From positions 1 to 34,186 of the forward strand of contig JACQOJ010000044.1 in NCBI GenBank assembly GCA_016202605.1: a DNA stretch of 34,186 nucleotides. The letters are read 5' to 3'. The translations under genes were made by a program, and so were the position numbers. Below the pieces are notes generated by a model that had not been told where the DNA came from, searched no databases, and was given only the letters and a program-made list of their open reading frames with translations. Every line of letters begins with the position of its first letter. Position 1 is the stretch's first letter. Source of the stretch: Betaproteobacteria bacterium (lineage in GTDB: Bacteria; Pseudomonadota; Gammaproteobacteria; Burkholderiales; SG8-41). Below are positions 1 through 7,645 of the stretch, piece after piece.

Positions 1-659
1 GGATGGTGGCACTTGTGCGCGGCGCCTTTCCACGCCGGTTTCTCGCCGCCCGCCGTCCACTGCCCGGGCATCCACCAGCGTCCCACCTCCTGCGGCCGCG
101 CCGGATCCTCGAGATCGAGAATCATCACGATATTGCCGAGGTATCCGTCCCATGTCGGTGAAATGTAGGCGTAGCGCCCGTCGAAGTCGAAGCGATGCAC
201 GCCGCGCGCGTAACTCGGGCCGGGCCGGTCGGTCGTCATCCAGTTCGTGATGAGCCCGGGCTGCGCGGGATTGGACACGTCGTAGATCGCCAGCCCGCCC
301 TGGAAATCGTCCGGCGGCGTCTCGCCGCGCGCGGCGCGCTCGCCAAGAACCTCGCGATTGGTCAGCATGATGCCGTCGGAGACGCGGACCTTGTGCGAGT
401 GCGTGCCGACGGGCATCGAGATTTCGGCCAGCGGCCTGGGGTGCCTCGGATCCTTGACATCGATGATCAACGTCCCGTGCGGATTGCGCATGTTGCCTAC
501 ATAGGCGATGCCCTTCTCCACCACAACCTGGCCGCCTCCCGCGCAGTCGTGCCACGCGACCGGCGCGAGCGGCCGCCGGCCCGCATGCGTGTGCTCGGCT
601 CCACCACCCTGCCGCGTATCCACGTAAGCGACCTCGCGTATTCCCTTCGCGCTGCTCAT
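1..659 (-). CDS. LVIVD-repeat beta-propeller-like protein (partial, C-terminus off the left edge)
   Basis: Read on the minus strand, an open frame runs from an ATG at 659 to the window edge with no stop, giving 219 residues of a longer protein. The start follows a GGGAGG ribosome site about nine bases upstream. Repeated blocks such as GTLIIDVKDPRHPRPL, GGLAIYDVSNPAQPGLI and IVMILDLEDPARPQEVG have the pattern hydrophobic-D-(x)-DP-xxP of LVIVD repeats, which form propeller blades. There is no signal peptide at this start, so the protein appears cytoplasmic unless a start further upstream is used. Family members are mostly uncharacterised. It is the last visible gene of a run with two Bug binding-protein genes, spaced by 52 bases, so co-transcription is likely. 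The exact function is unknown. Confidence 0.82.
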   Translation of the reverse strand, partial: MSSAKGIREVAYVDTRQGGGAEHTHAGRRPLAPVAWHDCAGGGQVVVEKGIAYVGNMRNPHGTLIIDVKDPRHPRPLAEISMPVGTHSHKVRVSDGIMLTNREVLGERAARGETPPDDFQGGLAIYDVSNPAQPGLITNWMTTDRPGPSYARGVHRFDFDGRYAYISPTWDGYLGNIVMILDLEDPARPQEVGRWWMPGQWTAGGEKPAWKGAAHKCHH

Positions 660-711
660 CGCCAATGCCTCCCTTGCCGATCATGGAAAACAGGTATTCT
701 CATCGCCGCCG

Positions 712-1674
712 TCATTCCATCCTGACGCCGGCCTCGCGCACCACCCTCGCCCACTTGTCGCGTTCCGAGCGGATGAATGCGCCAAACTGCCGCGGGGTGT
801 TGCCGACCGGGACCGTACTCATGCCGAGCAGACGGTCCCGCACCTCCGGTCGCTTCAGCACACGCACGATCTCCTGATTGAGCCGCGCGATGATGTCTTG
901 CGGTGTTTTGGCGGGCGCCAGCCACCCGAACCACCCGATGACCTCGAAAGCGGGAAAACCCGATTCGGCCACCGTCGGCAGATCCGGAGCGACCGGCGAA
1001 CGCTCCGCGCTGGTGATCGCAAGCGCACGCAGCCGTCCTGCCTTGATCTGCGGTGTCGCTGCCAGCGCGATGCTGAACAGCGCCTGCACCTGTCCGGCGA
1101 GAACTTCGGCGAGCGCCGGCCCGCCGCCCTTGTACGGCACGTGCACCACCTGGATGCCCGACGACAGGCGAAACAATTCCAATGCCAGATGCCCCGATGT
1201 GCCGTTTCCCGCCGACGCGAAGGTGAGCTGTCCCTGCCTCGCCTTGGCATGCGCGATGAGATCCTTGACCGACCTGGCCGGCACCGAGGGGTGAACGACG
1301 AGGATGTTCGGCACCGAAATGCCGTGCGTGATCGGCGCAAAATCCTTGACCGGATCGTACGGCACCTTGCGGTAAATACTGGGATTGATCGCAACGCCCG
1401 CGGCGACCACCACGAAGGTGTAGCCATCCGGTGCGGCACGCGCCGCCATCTCGTAGGCGATGATGCCGTTGGCGCCCGGACGGTTGTCGATGACCACGAT
1501 CTGCCCCAGCGCTTCGCCGAGTCCGGGTCCGACCAGGCGTGCCAGCGTATCAGCGGGTCCGCCGGGAGGCACTGCGACGATCATGCGCACCGGCTTTGTC
1601 GGATACGGCTCGGCGGCGGCCGCGATGCCGCCCCACAAGAAACAAGAAAACACCAGCGCTTTCTTCACGATCAT
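712..1674 (-). CDS. Bug/TctC-family periplasmic substrate-binding protein
   Basis: 320 residues, normal for the Bug (TctC, tripartite tricarboxylate transporter receptor) family. An N-terminal signal peptide (MIVKKALVFSCFLWGGIAAA) is followed by the hallmark start of the mature protein, YPTKPVRMIVAVPPGGPAD. Later family blocks are IVVIDNRPGANG, PDGYTF, INPSIYRKVPYDPVKDFAPI and VVHVPYKGGGPALAEVLAGQ. Such proteins bind a carboxylate or amide ligand in the periplasm and deliver it to a TctAB permease; the ligand cannot be read from sequence. No permease gene lies nearby. It sits 56 bases downstream of another Bug gene and upstream of the LVIVD gene, probably one operon. Family certain, substrate unknown. 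Confidence 0.95.
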   Translation of the reverse strand: MIVKKALVFSCFLWGGIAAAAEPYPTKPVRMIVAVPPGGPADTLARLVGPGLGEALGQIVVIDNRPGANGIIAYEMAARAAPDGYTFVVVAAGVAINPSIYRKVPYDPVKDFAPITHGISVPNILVVHPSVPARSVKDLIAHAKARQGQLTFASAGNGTSGHLALELFRLSSGIQVVHVPYKGGGPALAEVLAGQVQALFSIALAATPQIKAGRLRALAITSAERSPVAPDLPTVAESGFPAFEVIGWFGWLAPAKTPQDIIARLNQEIVRVLKRPEVRDRLLGMSTVPVGNTPRQFGAFIRSERDKWARVVREAGVRME

Positions 1675-1730
1675 ATCGTCTCCTCATTTTTTGATTATTG
1701 CCCTGCCGACGCGGCGTGCCACAGGCCGCG

Positions 1731-2690
1731 CTATTGCTGCGGCACACCCGCCGCCTTGATCACCCTGGCCCACTTGGCGATTTCCACCTTCATCTGACCC
1801 GCGAGTTCGTGGGGCATGTTGCCCTCGGGTTCCATTCCGAGCGCGACCAGTTTGTCGTTGACCTCCGCCTTCCTGACCATGGCCGCGATCTCCTTCTGCA
1901 GCCTGCCGGTGATCCCCTGCGCCGTTCCTGCCGGCGCAAATATGCCGTACCACGACGTCACGTCATAGCCGGGCACCGCCTCGCCGATGGTCGGAAGTTC
2001 CGGCACGGCCTTGATCCGCCTGGGGCCGGTCACCGCGAGCACGCGCAGCCTTCCCGCTTTCGCGTGCGGCACGACGGCGGAATAACCGGTGATCAGCATC
2101 GGCACCTGCCCGCCCATCACGTCGGACATTGCGGGGCCCGAGCCCTTGTAGGGGACATGCACGATATCGATGCCCGCCATCGTCTTCAACAATTCGGACG
2201 CGAGGTGCGAAGTCGAACCCGTCCCGGCGGACGCGAAGTTGATCACGCCCGGCTTCGATTTCGCAAGCGCGATGAGATCGCGCACCGATCTCGCGGCAAA
2301 GCCGGGATGCACGACCAGCGCGAGATGGGCGGCTCCGATGCGGCTGATCGGCGCGAAGTCCTTCAATGGATCATACGGCAGTTTCGCGCGCAAATTGGGC
2401 GAAATCGCCATCTCGCCGTTCGCTCCCAGGGCGATGGTATAGCCGTCCGGCGTTGCGCGCGCCAGAATCGTCGCCGCGAGCGTGCCGCCGGCACCCGGGC
2501 GGTTGTCCACGATCACCTGCTGGCCCAGCACACCGGAGAGGTAATCCGCGGTGATGCGCGCGGTGATGTCGGTCGGTCCGCCGGGCGGGAACCCCACCAG
2601 CATGCGAACGGGTTTGGTCGGATAGCCCTGCGCGAGGCCGTGCGCAGCGCCCCCGAAAATGAAACCGGCGATCAGTAGCAGTTGAACCAT
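1731..2690 (-). CDS. Bug/TctC-family periplasmic substrate-binding protein
   Basis: The ATG at 2690 is chosen because AGGAGG lies a few bases upstream and the signal peptide (MVQLLLIAGFIFGGAAHG, then LAQG) begins there; an in-frame GTG at 2711 would add seven residues ahead of it. The product has 319 residues with the Bug signature YPTKPVRMLVGFPPGGPTD, VIVDNRPGAGG, PDGYTIALG, LPYDPLKDFAPI and IVHVPYKGSGPAMSDVMGG. It should capture a small carboxylate-type ligand in the periplasm. It is the first gene of the minus-strand run Bug-Bug-LVIVD and is divergent from the CoA-transferase operon, suggesting its ligand feeds that pathway (inference). The two neighbouring Bug proteins differ widely, so they are not a recent duplication. 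Confidence 0.94.
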   Translation of the reverse strand: MVQLLLIAGFIFGGAAHGLAQGYPTKPVRMLVGFPPGGPTDITARITADYLSGVLGQQVIVDNRPGAGGTLAATILARATPDGYTIALGANGEMAISPNLRAKLPYDPLKDFAPISRIGAAHLALVVHPGFAARSVRDLIALAKSKPGVINFASAGTGSTSHLASELLKTMAGIDIVHVPYKGSGPAMSDVMGGQVPMLITGYSAVVPHAKAGRLRVLAVTGPRRIKAVPELPTIGEAVPGYDVTSWYGIFAPAGTAQGITGRLQKEIAAMVRKAEVNDKLVALGMEPEGNMPHELAGQMKVEIAKWARVIKAAGVPQQ

Positions 2691-2790
2691 GGCAGTCCCT
2701 CCTCCTGGCACTATTGGACGGGCACGCGCGTGCCGGGTTTGCCCGTAATTATCGCATCATCACCCCGCCCGCCGGTTGTCAGTCCGGATG

Positions 2791-2820
2791 TTGGGCGCAT
2801 GCCGCGCGCGATGCTATGAT
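2791..2820 (+). promoter_or_regulatory. Candidate sigma70 promoter of the CoA-transferase operon
   Basis: TTGGGC (2791-2796) and TATGAT (2815-2820) are separated by 18 bases, and the start codon lies 47 bases after the -10 box. The -10 box matches the consensus at five of six positions; the -35 box is weaker. It lies in the divergent gap between the Bug operon and the CoA-transferase genes. Confidence 0.45.
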
Positions 2821-2866
2821 TCCCGCATTGTCTGCTGCTCCTCGCGCCTGTGTCGGGAATATCTGA

Positions 2867-3187
2867 ATGACGCAATCTGCCGCTTCCAAACTCTGCAGCC
2901 TTTCCGACCTCGCCGCGCGCGTTCCCGACGGTGCATCTCTCGGCCTGGGCGGCGTGTTCCTGCATCGCGGACCGTTCGCCCTGGTGCGGGAACTGGTGCG
3001 CCTGCAACGCCGCGGACTCGAGATCATCAAGCCTTCCCCGGGCTACGACGTCGACCTTCTCTGCCGCGCCAAGGCGGTGCGTAAGGTGCGTGCCGGCATC
3101 GTGGCGATGGAAGGCAACTTCGGGCTTGCCCCGTGGTACCGCAGGGCGATCGAGCGCAAGGAAGCCGCCCTCGAAGAACACGCCTGA
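2867..3187 (+). CDS. CoA-transferase alpha subunit (glutaconate/GctA type), N-terminal part before an in-frame TGA
   Basis: 106 residues that match the N-terminal third of GctA-like family I CoA-transferase alpha subunits: a start such as LSDLAARVPDGASLGLGGV, then LVRELVRLQRRGLEIIKPSP, a segment at the usual place of the CoA-transferase loop (GYDVDLLCRAKAVRKV), and EGNFGLAPWYRRAIE. The frame ends at TGA (3185-3187) and continues without shift in the next entry, where the rest of the family fold (LVAGLRAASYGIPFQPVAG, GSDL) is found. Together the parts make about 280 residues, near the usual family length. The split is therefore a nonsense codon inside one gene, a base-call error, or a real two-piece protein linked by the TGAATG junction. 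There is no strong ribosome site before the ATG. Confidence 0.8.
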   Translation: MTQSAASKLCSLSDLAARVPDGASLGLGGVFLHRGPFALVRELVRLQRRGLEIIKPSPGYDVDLLCRAKAVRKVRAGIVAMEGNFGLAPWYRRAIERKEAALEEHA

Positions 3188-3712
3188 ATGACGCTGGTGG
3201 CGGGGCTGCGTGCAGCTTCCTACGGTATCCCGTTCCAGCCGGTTGCCGGCGTGCACGGCAGCGATCTCGCCGCGATCAACGACTGGCAGACGGTCAGGGA
3301 CCCCTACGGGTCGGGCACGGATGTCTACGTCATCCCGGCGATCCGGCCGGACGTCGCGGTGATACACGCCAATGAAGTCGATGAACACGGCAACGCGCGC
3401 GTGCTCGGCTCGCCGTTCTGGGATCACCCCATGACGCGCGCGGCAAAACGGGTGCTGGTGACGGCCGAAAGGCTGGTGTCTTCGGAGACGCTTGCCGCGC
3501 AGCCGGAATTGACGCTGGTGCCCGGATTCATGGTCGAAGCGGTCGCCATCGTCCCGGGCGGCGCCTGGCCCGGATCGATGCACCCGCTCTACGAACTCGA
3601 CTATCCGGCGGTCGCGGCCTACATGAATGATGCGCCCGGCGCGCTCGAAGCGCACCTCGCCGCCGCGCCGGAAACCGTCAATGCAAATGCAACCGCGGAT
3701 GAACGCCGGTAA
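3188..3712 (+). CDS. CoA-transferase alpha subunit (GctA type), C-terminal part after the TGA
   Basis: 174 residues, in the same frame as the preceding part and starting with an ATG directly after its TGA. The sequence continues the alpha-subunit fold: TLVAGLRAASYGIPFQPVAG, HGSDLAAINDW, then RPDVAVIHANEVDEHGNARV, a typical GctA block, and TRAAKRVLVTAERLVSSETL. The last residues (about ANATADERR and the TAA stop) are encoded by the left arm of an intergenic palindromic repeat, so the native C-terminus may have been replaced. On its own this part could hardly form an active enzyme. If translated, re-initiation at TGAATG is the likely route. The partner beta subunit starts at 3902. Confidence 0.78.
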   Translation: MTLVAGLRAASYGIPFQPVAGVHGSDLAAINDWQTVRDPYGSGTDVYVIPAIRPDVAVIHANEVDEHGNARVLGSPFWDHPMTRAAKRVLVTAERLVSSETLAAQPELTLVPGFMVEAVAIVPGGAWPGSMHPLYELDYPAVAAYMNDAPGALEAHLAAAPETVNANATADERR

Positions 3713-3896
3713 ACGCCGATGAAAAAGCGAAACCCCAAGAAACACAAGAAACAACAGGCAGGATCTACAGGATTCGCAGGATTGTGGTAACCCGCTCCAG
3801 AAATCACGTAAGTCCTGTTAATCCTGTCCATTTGTACTTTTGGCCTTGATCTTATCCGCGTCCTTCTGCATTCATCGGCGTTTATCGCCGGCTATA
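3689..3896. repeat. Nested palindromic intergenic element between CoA-transferase subunit genes
   Basis: Outer arms: TAAACGCCGATGAA at 3710-3723 has its exact reverse complement at 3871-3884, with weaker pairing beyond. Inner arms: ACAGGATTCGCAGGATT (3767-3783) pairs imperfectly with the reverse complement of 3810-3827. The design (GATGAACGCCGG-type outer arms, ACAGGATT-type inner arms) resembles dispersed repeats seen between genes in many proteobacterial genomes. The left arm supplies the stop codon of the alpha-subunit part; the right arm ends about ten bases before the beta-subunit start codon. No ORF or transposase is inside. A related copy lies at about 6045-6265. Confidence 0.75.
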
Positions 3897-3901
3897 CGAT
3901 C

Positions 3902-4639
3902 ATGAGCCAAACCTGGACGCCTTTTTCCTTCATCGTCGTCAATCTCGCACGCCAGATCCGGCCCGGCGAGATCACGTTCAGCGGGGTGAATTCCACGCTG
4001 CCGATGCTGGCGTGCCTGCTCGCCAGGCGCGCCTACGATTTTCACTTCACCTATATCAACGTCGCGGGCGGGGTCGAGCCGCTGCCGCGCAAGGTACCGC
4101 ATTCGAGCAGCGACCCGGCGATCGTGGAAGGATCGCCCGCGATCTTCGCCAACGAGGATTTCTACGATCTCTGCGCGCGGGGCGGGATCGATCTCGTGTT
4201 CCTGGGATGCGCGCAGGTCGATGCCAGGGGGCGCACCAACGTCTCTGCGATCGGCTCATGGCACGATCCCAGGGTCCGGTTGCCCGGTGGTGGCGGCGCC
4301 GCCGTCATGTTGCCGACCGCGAAGCGCGTCGCCACCTGGCGCACCGAGCACTCGCCGCGCACGCTGGTTGAAACGCTCGACTTCGTCACCGCCGCGGGCA
4401 ACATGACTACGCTGGTGACGCCCCTTGCGGTATTTCAGCGCGAGGCACGCACCGATGCGCGCTTTGCCCTCGAATCGTGGAACCCGGCGGTGCCCCTCGA
4501 AGAGATCGTCAAGCGCACCGGTTTCAGGTTCGATAATGAAGAAGGCGCGCGCGCGACGTTACCACCGACTGAACTCGAGCGCGCGGCGTTGGAGGGGCTC
4601 GACCCCCACGGCGACTTCGCTGCGGAACTGGCAGCCTGA
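3902..4639 (+). CDS. CoA-transferase beta subunit (glutaconate/GctB type)
   Basis: 245 residues, the usual length of GctB-like beta subunits. Recognisable blocks are PGEITFSGVNSTLPMLACLL, HFTYINVAGGVEPLP, GGIDLVFLGCAQVDARGRTN, the glycine-rich LPGGGGAAVMLPTAKRV and VTPLAVFQREARTD. With the split alpha subunit it would move CoA between acyl groups, activating a carboxylic acid in the cytoplasm. In classical members a Glu near residue 54 is the nucleophile; here the region reads INVAGGVE, with Asn/Val/Ala at that place and the nearest Glu at 59. This suggests a changed mechanism or substrate (an IpdAB-like role is possible), or loss of function. No good ribosome site precedes the ATG, which lies close to the repeat element. 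Confidence 0.88.
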   Translation: MSQTWTPFSFIVVNLARQIRPGEITFSGVNSTLPMLACLLARRAYDFHFTYINVAGGVEPLPRKVPHSSSDPAIVEGSPAIFANEDFYDLCARGGIDLVFLGCAQVDARGRTNVSAIGSWHDPRVRLPGGGGAAVMLPTAKRVATWRTEHSPRTLVETLDFVTAAGNMTTLVTPLAVFQREARTDARFALESWNPAVPLEEIVKRTGFRFDNEEGARATLPPTELERAALEGLDPHGDFAAELAA

Positions 4640-4718
4640 CCGCGCGACGGCATTGACGATTACGAGGCGCCTCGCTAGGCTCCACACGTCTACCTCCAAC
4701 ACACCCGGAGATCTTTCG

Positions 4719-5603
4719 ATGCAGCTTGGATTCGTCGGCCTCGGCGTCATGGGCGCCGGGATCGTGCCCCGCCTCATGGCTGCGGGTCACAGCGTAACCG
4801 GCTGGAATCGCTCGCGCGACAAGGCCAGAGCACTGGAGAAAGCCGGCATGCGTTGGGCGGACAGCCCGCGCGAGGTCGCCGCAAGTTCCGAGATCGTATT
4901 TTCCATCGTCACCGACGGCACCGCGGTGAAGACCGTTGCCCTGGGGGCGAACGGCGTCATCGCCGGGCTCGCCAAGGACGGCATCTACCTCGACATGAGC
5001 ACGATTGCCCCGGAAACTTCGCGCGCCGTGGCGGCCGAGTTTACCAAGGCCGACCTGACGATGCTCGATGCCCCGATCTCCGGCAGTCCGGTCACGCTTG
5101 CGCAAGGCAATGCCTCGCTCATGGTAGGCGGAGACAGGGCAGCGTTCGATCGGGTGCAGCCGGTGTTGCTCGCGATCGGGCCGAAGGTCGCCTACATCGG
5201 TGCCAATGGACTCGCCGCGCAGATGAAGCTCGCCATCAACCTGCTGCTGATGGTCGAGGTGATCGCATTCGGCGAGGCAGTCGCGCTCGCGGAAAAAGGC
5301 GGCGTGCGGCGCGAGATTGCGGTTGACGCGATTCTCAAGAGCGTCGCCGCATCGCCGGTGCTGGGTTACCGCGGGCCGTTCATCCTCGAAGGCAGGATGC
5401 CGGCGGTGCCGCTGGCGAATGTGACGCTGCAGCAGAAAGACATGCAACTGGTGCTCGAGCTCGCGCGCAGGCAGGGCACGCCGGCCCCGCTTGCGGCGGC
5501 GGCGAACGAGATGATGAACGCCTGCCGCGGATTCGGCATCGACCACGACGATTTTGTCGTCGCACACGAGGCGTACCGCCGCCTGGGAGGAATGTCGAAG
5601 TGA
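4719..5603 (+). CDS. NAD(P)-dependent beta-hydroxyacid dehydrogenase (3-hydroxyisobutyrate dehydrogenase family)
   Basis: 294 residues, typical for the MmsB/GarR/GlxR family that oxidises or reduces beta-hydroxyacids with NAD(P). The ATG at 4719 is chosen because GGAG lies about ten bases upstream and the dinucleotide-binding motif FVGLGVMGAG begins at residue 5; the long upstream open frame overlaps the preceding gene and lacks homologous sequence. Other signatures are the substrate-binding DAPISGSP (117-124), GNASLMVGGD (130-139) and the catalytic lysine K170 in AAQMKLAINLLLM. The stop overlaps the cupin start by four bases (GTGA), so the two are translationally coupled. The operon context suggests handling of a hydroxyacid or semialdehyde made from the CoA-transferase substrate. 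Confidence 0.93.
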   Translation: MQLGFVGLGVMGAGIVPRLMAAGHSVTGWNRSRDKARALEKAGMRWADSPREVAASSEIVFSIVTDGTAVKTVALGANGVIAGLAKDGIYLDMSTIAPETSRAVAAEFTKADLTMLDAPISGSPVTLAQGNASLMVGGDRAAFDRVQPVLLAIGPKVAYIGANGLAAQMKLAINLLLMVEVIAFGEAVALAEKGGVRREIAVDAILKSVAASPVLGYRGPFILEGRMPAVPLANVTLQQKDMQLVLELARRQGTPAPLAAAANEMMNACRGFGIDHDDFVVAHEAYRRLGGMSK

Positions 5604-6031
5604 AACCCGACTCATATACCGTACTGAAGCCGTTCCGCACCAACCTCAAGGATGTGGCCAGGGTCGGCGGCCTGAAGGAAAAGGACGGCTGGGTGAACAT
5701 GCAGGTGCAGTTTCTGATCGACCAGAAGACTGCGAACTCGGACAAGCTGCTCGTGGGCTGGACGGTGCTGCCGCCGGGAGCGCAGCACGACCGCCATCGC
5801 CATTTCAACTGCGACGAATTCTGGATCGTCATCAAAGGTCATGGCGTGATGTATACCGACGACGGCGAGCGGCCCTCCGGCGAGGGCGACGTGGTGTTCA
5901 CGCCGCGCGGCCACTGGCACGGCTTCAAGAACACCTCCAGCGAGGACGTGGTGCTGGTGTGGGGGTGGAGCGGCGCGGGCTCGCTGGAAGCAGCGGGCTA
6001 CGAATCGGTCGAAGGCGGCCGGACACATTAG
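5600..6031 (+). CDS. Cupin-domain protein
   Basis: 143 residues forming one conserved cupin barrel. The GTG start overlaps the upstream stop by four bases. Cupin motif 1 is complete: G60, H66, H68, E73 and G80 (HDRHRHFNCDEFWIVIKG). Motif 2 is complete too: G96, P102, G104, H107 and N111 (GDVVFTPRGHWHGFKN). The three His and the Glu would bind a metal ion (Fe, Mn or Zn). Small cupins next to dehydrogenases may be dioxygenases, isomerases or decarboxylases; sequence alone does not decide. It closes the CoA-transferase operon and is followed by a palindromic repeat region. Confidence 0.9.
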   Translation: MKPDSYTVLKPFRTNLKDVARVGGLKEKDGWVNMQVQFLIDQKTANSDKLLVGWTVLPPGAQHDRHRHFNCDEFWIVIKGHGVMYTDDGERPSGEGDVVFTPRGHWHGFKNTSSEDVVLVWGWSGAGSLEAAGYESVEGGRTH

Positions 6032-6044
6032 CAGGACGGGGAAC

Positions 6045-6265
6045 GGATTCAGCCGCAGATGAACGCCGGTACACGCAGACGGATTCAACGACAAAATCCT
6101 GCCCTGTCATTCTCGTGCAAACGGAAATCCCCTGTGCGATCGGAGCGGAATGGTCTGCCGCACGAGTTCCCGCCTGCGCGGAAACGACACATCTTGTGGA
6201 ATCGACACATTATCTGTGCTGTCCGCAGCTTCTCTTGATTTTTGTCGGCGTTCAGCCGCGGCTGA
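6045..6265. repeat. Second nested palindromic intergenic element
   Basis: The left arm around 6048-6072 (TCAGCCGCAGATGAACGCCG) pairs imperfectly with the reverse complement of 6241-6265 (CGGCGTTCAGCCGCGGCTGA). An inner pair, the TGTCATTCTCGTGC type at about 6106-6130 and its counterpart ending near 6192, resembles the dispersed TGTCATTCCCGC-type repeats of proteobacteria. It fills most of the gap between the cupin and amidase genes (6032-6292). The outer arm is related to that of the element at 3689-3896. No gene is inside. Confidence 0.6.
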
Positions 6266-6292
6266 GGCTCATTTCGTTTTTTGCGCCCATAC

Positions 6293-7645
6293 ATGGCAAA
6301 CCTTCCGGACAATCCTTTCGCCGACCTGACGCTCGCCGAGTACGGTCAACGGCTGCGTCGCGGCGAAACATCCGCCGAACGGGTTACGGCAACGCTGCTG
6401 CAGCGCATCGAGGCGCTTGACCCCAAACTCGGCGCCTACGCCTATGTCGCTCGCGAGCCCGCGCTCGCCGCCGCGCGCGCGATCGATGCGTTGCTCCGTT
6501 CGGGCACCGATCTCGGGCCGCTGATGGGCGTGCCGGTCGCGGTCAAGGATCTCTATTTCGTCGAAGGCATGCCGCTTGCCGCCGGATCAAAGCTCGACGT
6601 AAGCGACATCGTGCGTACCGAGGGCGCTTTCATCCGGGCGCTCAGGCGCGGCGGCGCGATCATCCTCGGCAAGACCTGGACCAGCGAGTTCGCCCTCGGC
6701 GGAATCAATTTCATCCAGCGCGTTCCGTGGAATCCCTGCGATGCGGCAATCCAACGCACGCCTGGAGGATCGAGCGGCGGCTCCGCGGTGGCGACGGCCG
6801 CGGGGCTGTGCGCGTTCGCGCTGGGCACGGATACCGGCGGCTCGGTGCGCATGCCCGCGGCGCTGTGCGGTGTGTTCGGTCACAAGTTTTCGAGCGGCGC
6901 GTTTTCGCTGGACGGCATTTTCCCGCTGTCGCCCACGCTCGACAGCCCGGGTGTGTTCACCATCACAGCCCGCGACGCGCTCACCGTGCGGAACGCGTTG
7001 ACGCGGTCTCGATCCGGCGCGATTCCGGCGATCAGCGGTCTGCGCCTGGGAAAACCCGCGCCGCTTTTTTTCGACGACCTCGATATCGAAGTCGCGCAGG
7101 CGGTCGATGCCGCGCTCGAACGGCTGCAGCGCGCCGGAGCCACGATCACGCCCGTCGACGTTCCGGAAGTCGCGGAATTCGAGACGGTTTTCGGGCGCAT
7201 CGTGCCGCTGGAACTCCTCGACATCCTCGGCCGCGAACGCGTCCGGGAAAACCTTGAGATTCTCGATCCCGTGACGCGGGCGCGCTTCTCGGCTACCTTC
7301 GATTTGTCTCGTGCCGAATATGAAGAAGCGCGGCAGCGGCAGCGCGTCCTGCGCGATACCGTCCAACGGCGCATGGCCGGGTTCGACGCATGGCTTACCC
7401 CGGCGACCCCGCTCGTTCCCGGTCCGCTCGCGGCATACTCGACCTTGGAATCAGCGCTCGCCTGGAACCGGCGCGCCCTGCGCAATACCCGGCCCGGCAA
7501 CGTTTTCGATCAGTGTGGCGTTTCCTTGCCGCTTCGAAGCGCGATGCTGCCCGTCGGGTTGCAGATCCTGTGCCCGCCGAACCACGACGGGAAACTGCTG
7601 GCGGTGGCCTGCGCGCTGGAAGCCGCCCTCAGCTCCCCGGAATGA
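6293..7645 (+). CDS. Amidase signature family hydrolase
   Basis: 450 residues. The amidase-signature Ser-cisSer-Lys triad is visible: K85 in VPVAVKDLYF, cis-Ser S160 in RTPGGSSGGSA and nucleophile S184 in GTDTGGSVRMP, with the usual spacing of 24 between the serines. It hydrolyses C-N amide bonds in the cytoplasm; family members act on aliphatic or aromatic amides, Glu-tRNA or allophanate. Substrate is not readable, and gene context does not suggest GatA. The ATG at 6293 is the likely start; a TTG at 6281 is also in frame and neither has a strong ribosome site. The 3' end overlaps the convergent deacetylase-like gene by 17 bases. Confidence 0.93.
   Translation: MANLPDNPFADLTLAEYGQRLRRGETSAERVTATLLQRIEALDPKLGAYAYVAREPALAAARAIDALLRSGTDLGPLMGVPVAVKDLYFVEGMPLAAGSKLDVSDIVRTEGAFIRALRRGGAIILGKTWTSEFALGGINFIQRVPWNPCDAAIQRTPGGSSGGSAVATAAGLCAFALGTDTGGSVRMPAALCGVFGHKFSSGAFSLDGIFPLSPTLDSPGVFTITARDALTVRNALTRSRSGAIPAISGLRLGKPAPLFFDDLDIEVAQAVDAALERLQRAGATITPVDVPEVAEFETVFGRIVPLELLDILGRERVRENLEILDPVTRARFSATFDLSRAEYEEARQRQRVLRDTVQRRMAGFDAWLTPATPLVPGPLAAYSTLESALAWNRRALRNTRPGNVFDQCGVSLPLRSAMLPVGLQILCPPNHDGKLLAVACALEAALSSPE

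Noticed and set aside
3185-3187. Selenocysteine codon as the main explanation for the in-frame TGA
   Set aside because: No clear bacterial SECIS hairpin was recognised just after the TGA and the family is not known for selenocysteine. Kept only as an alternative.
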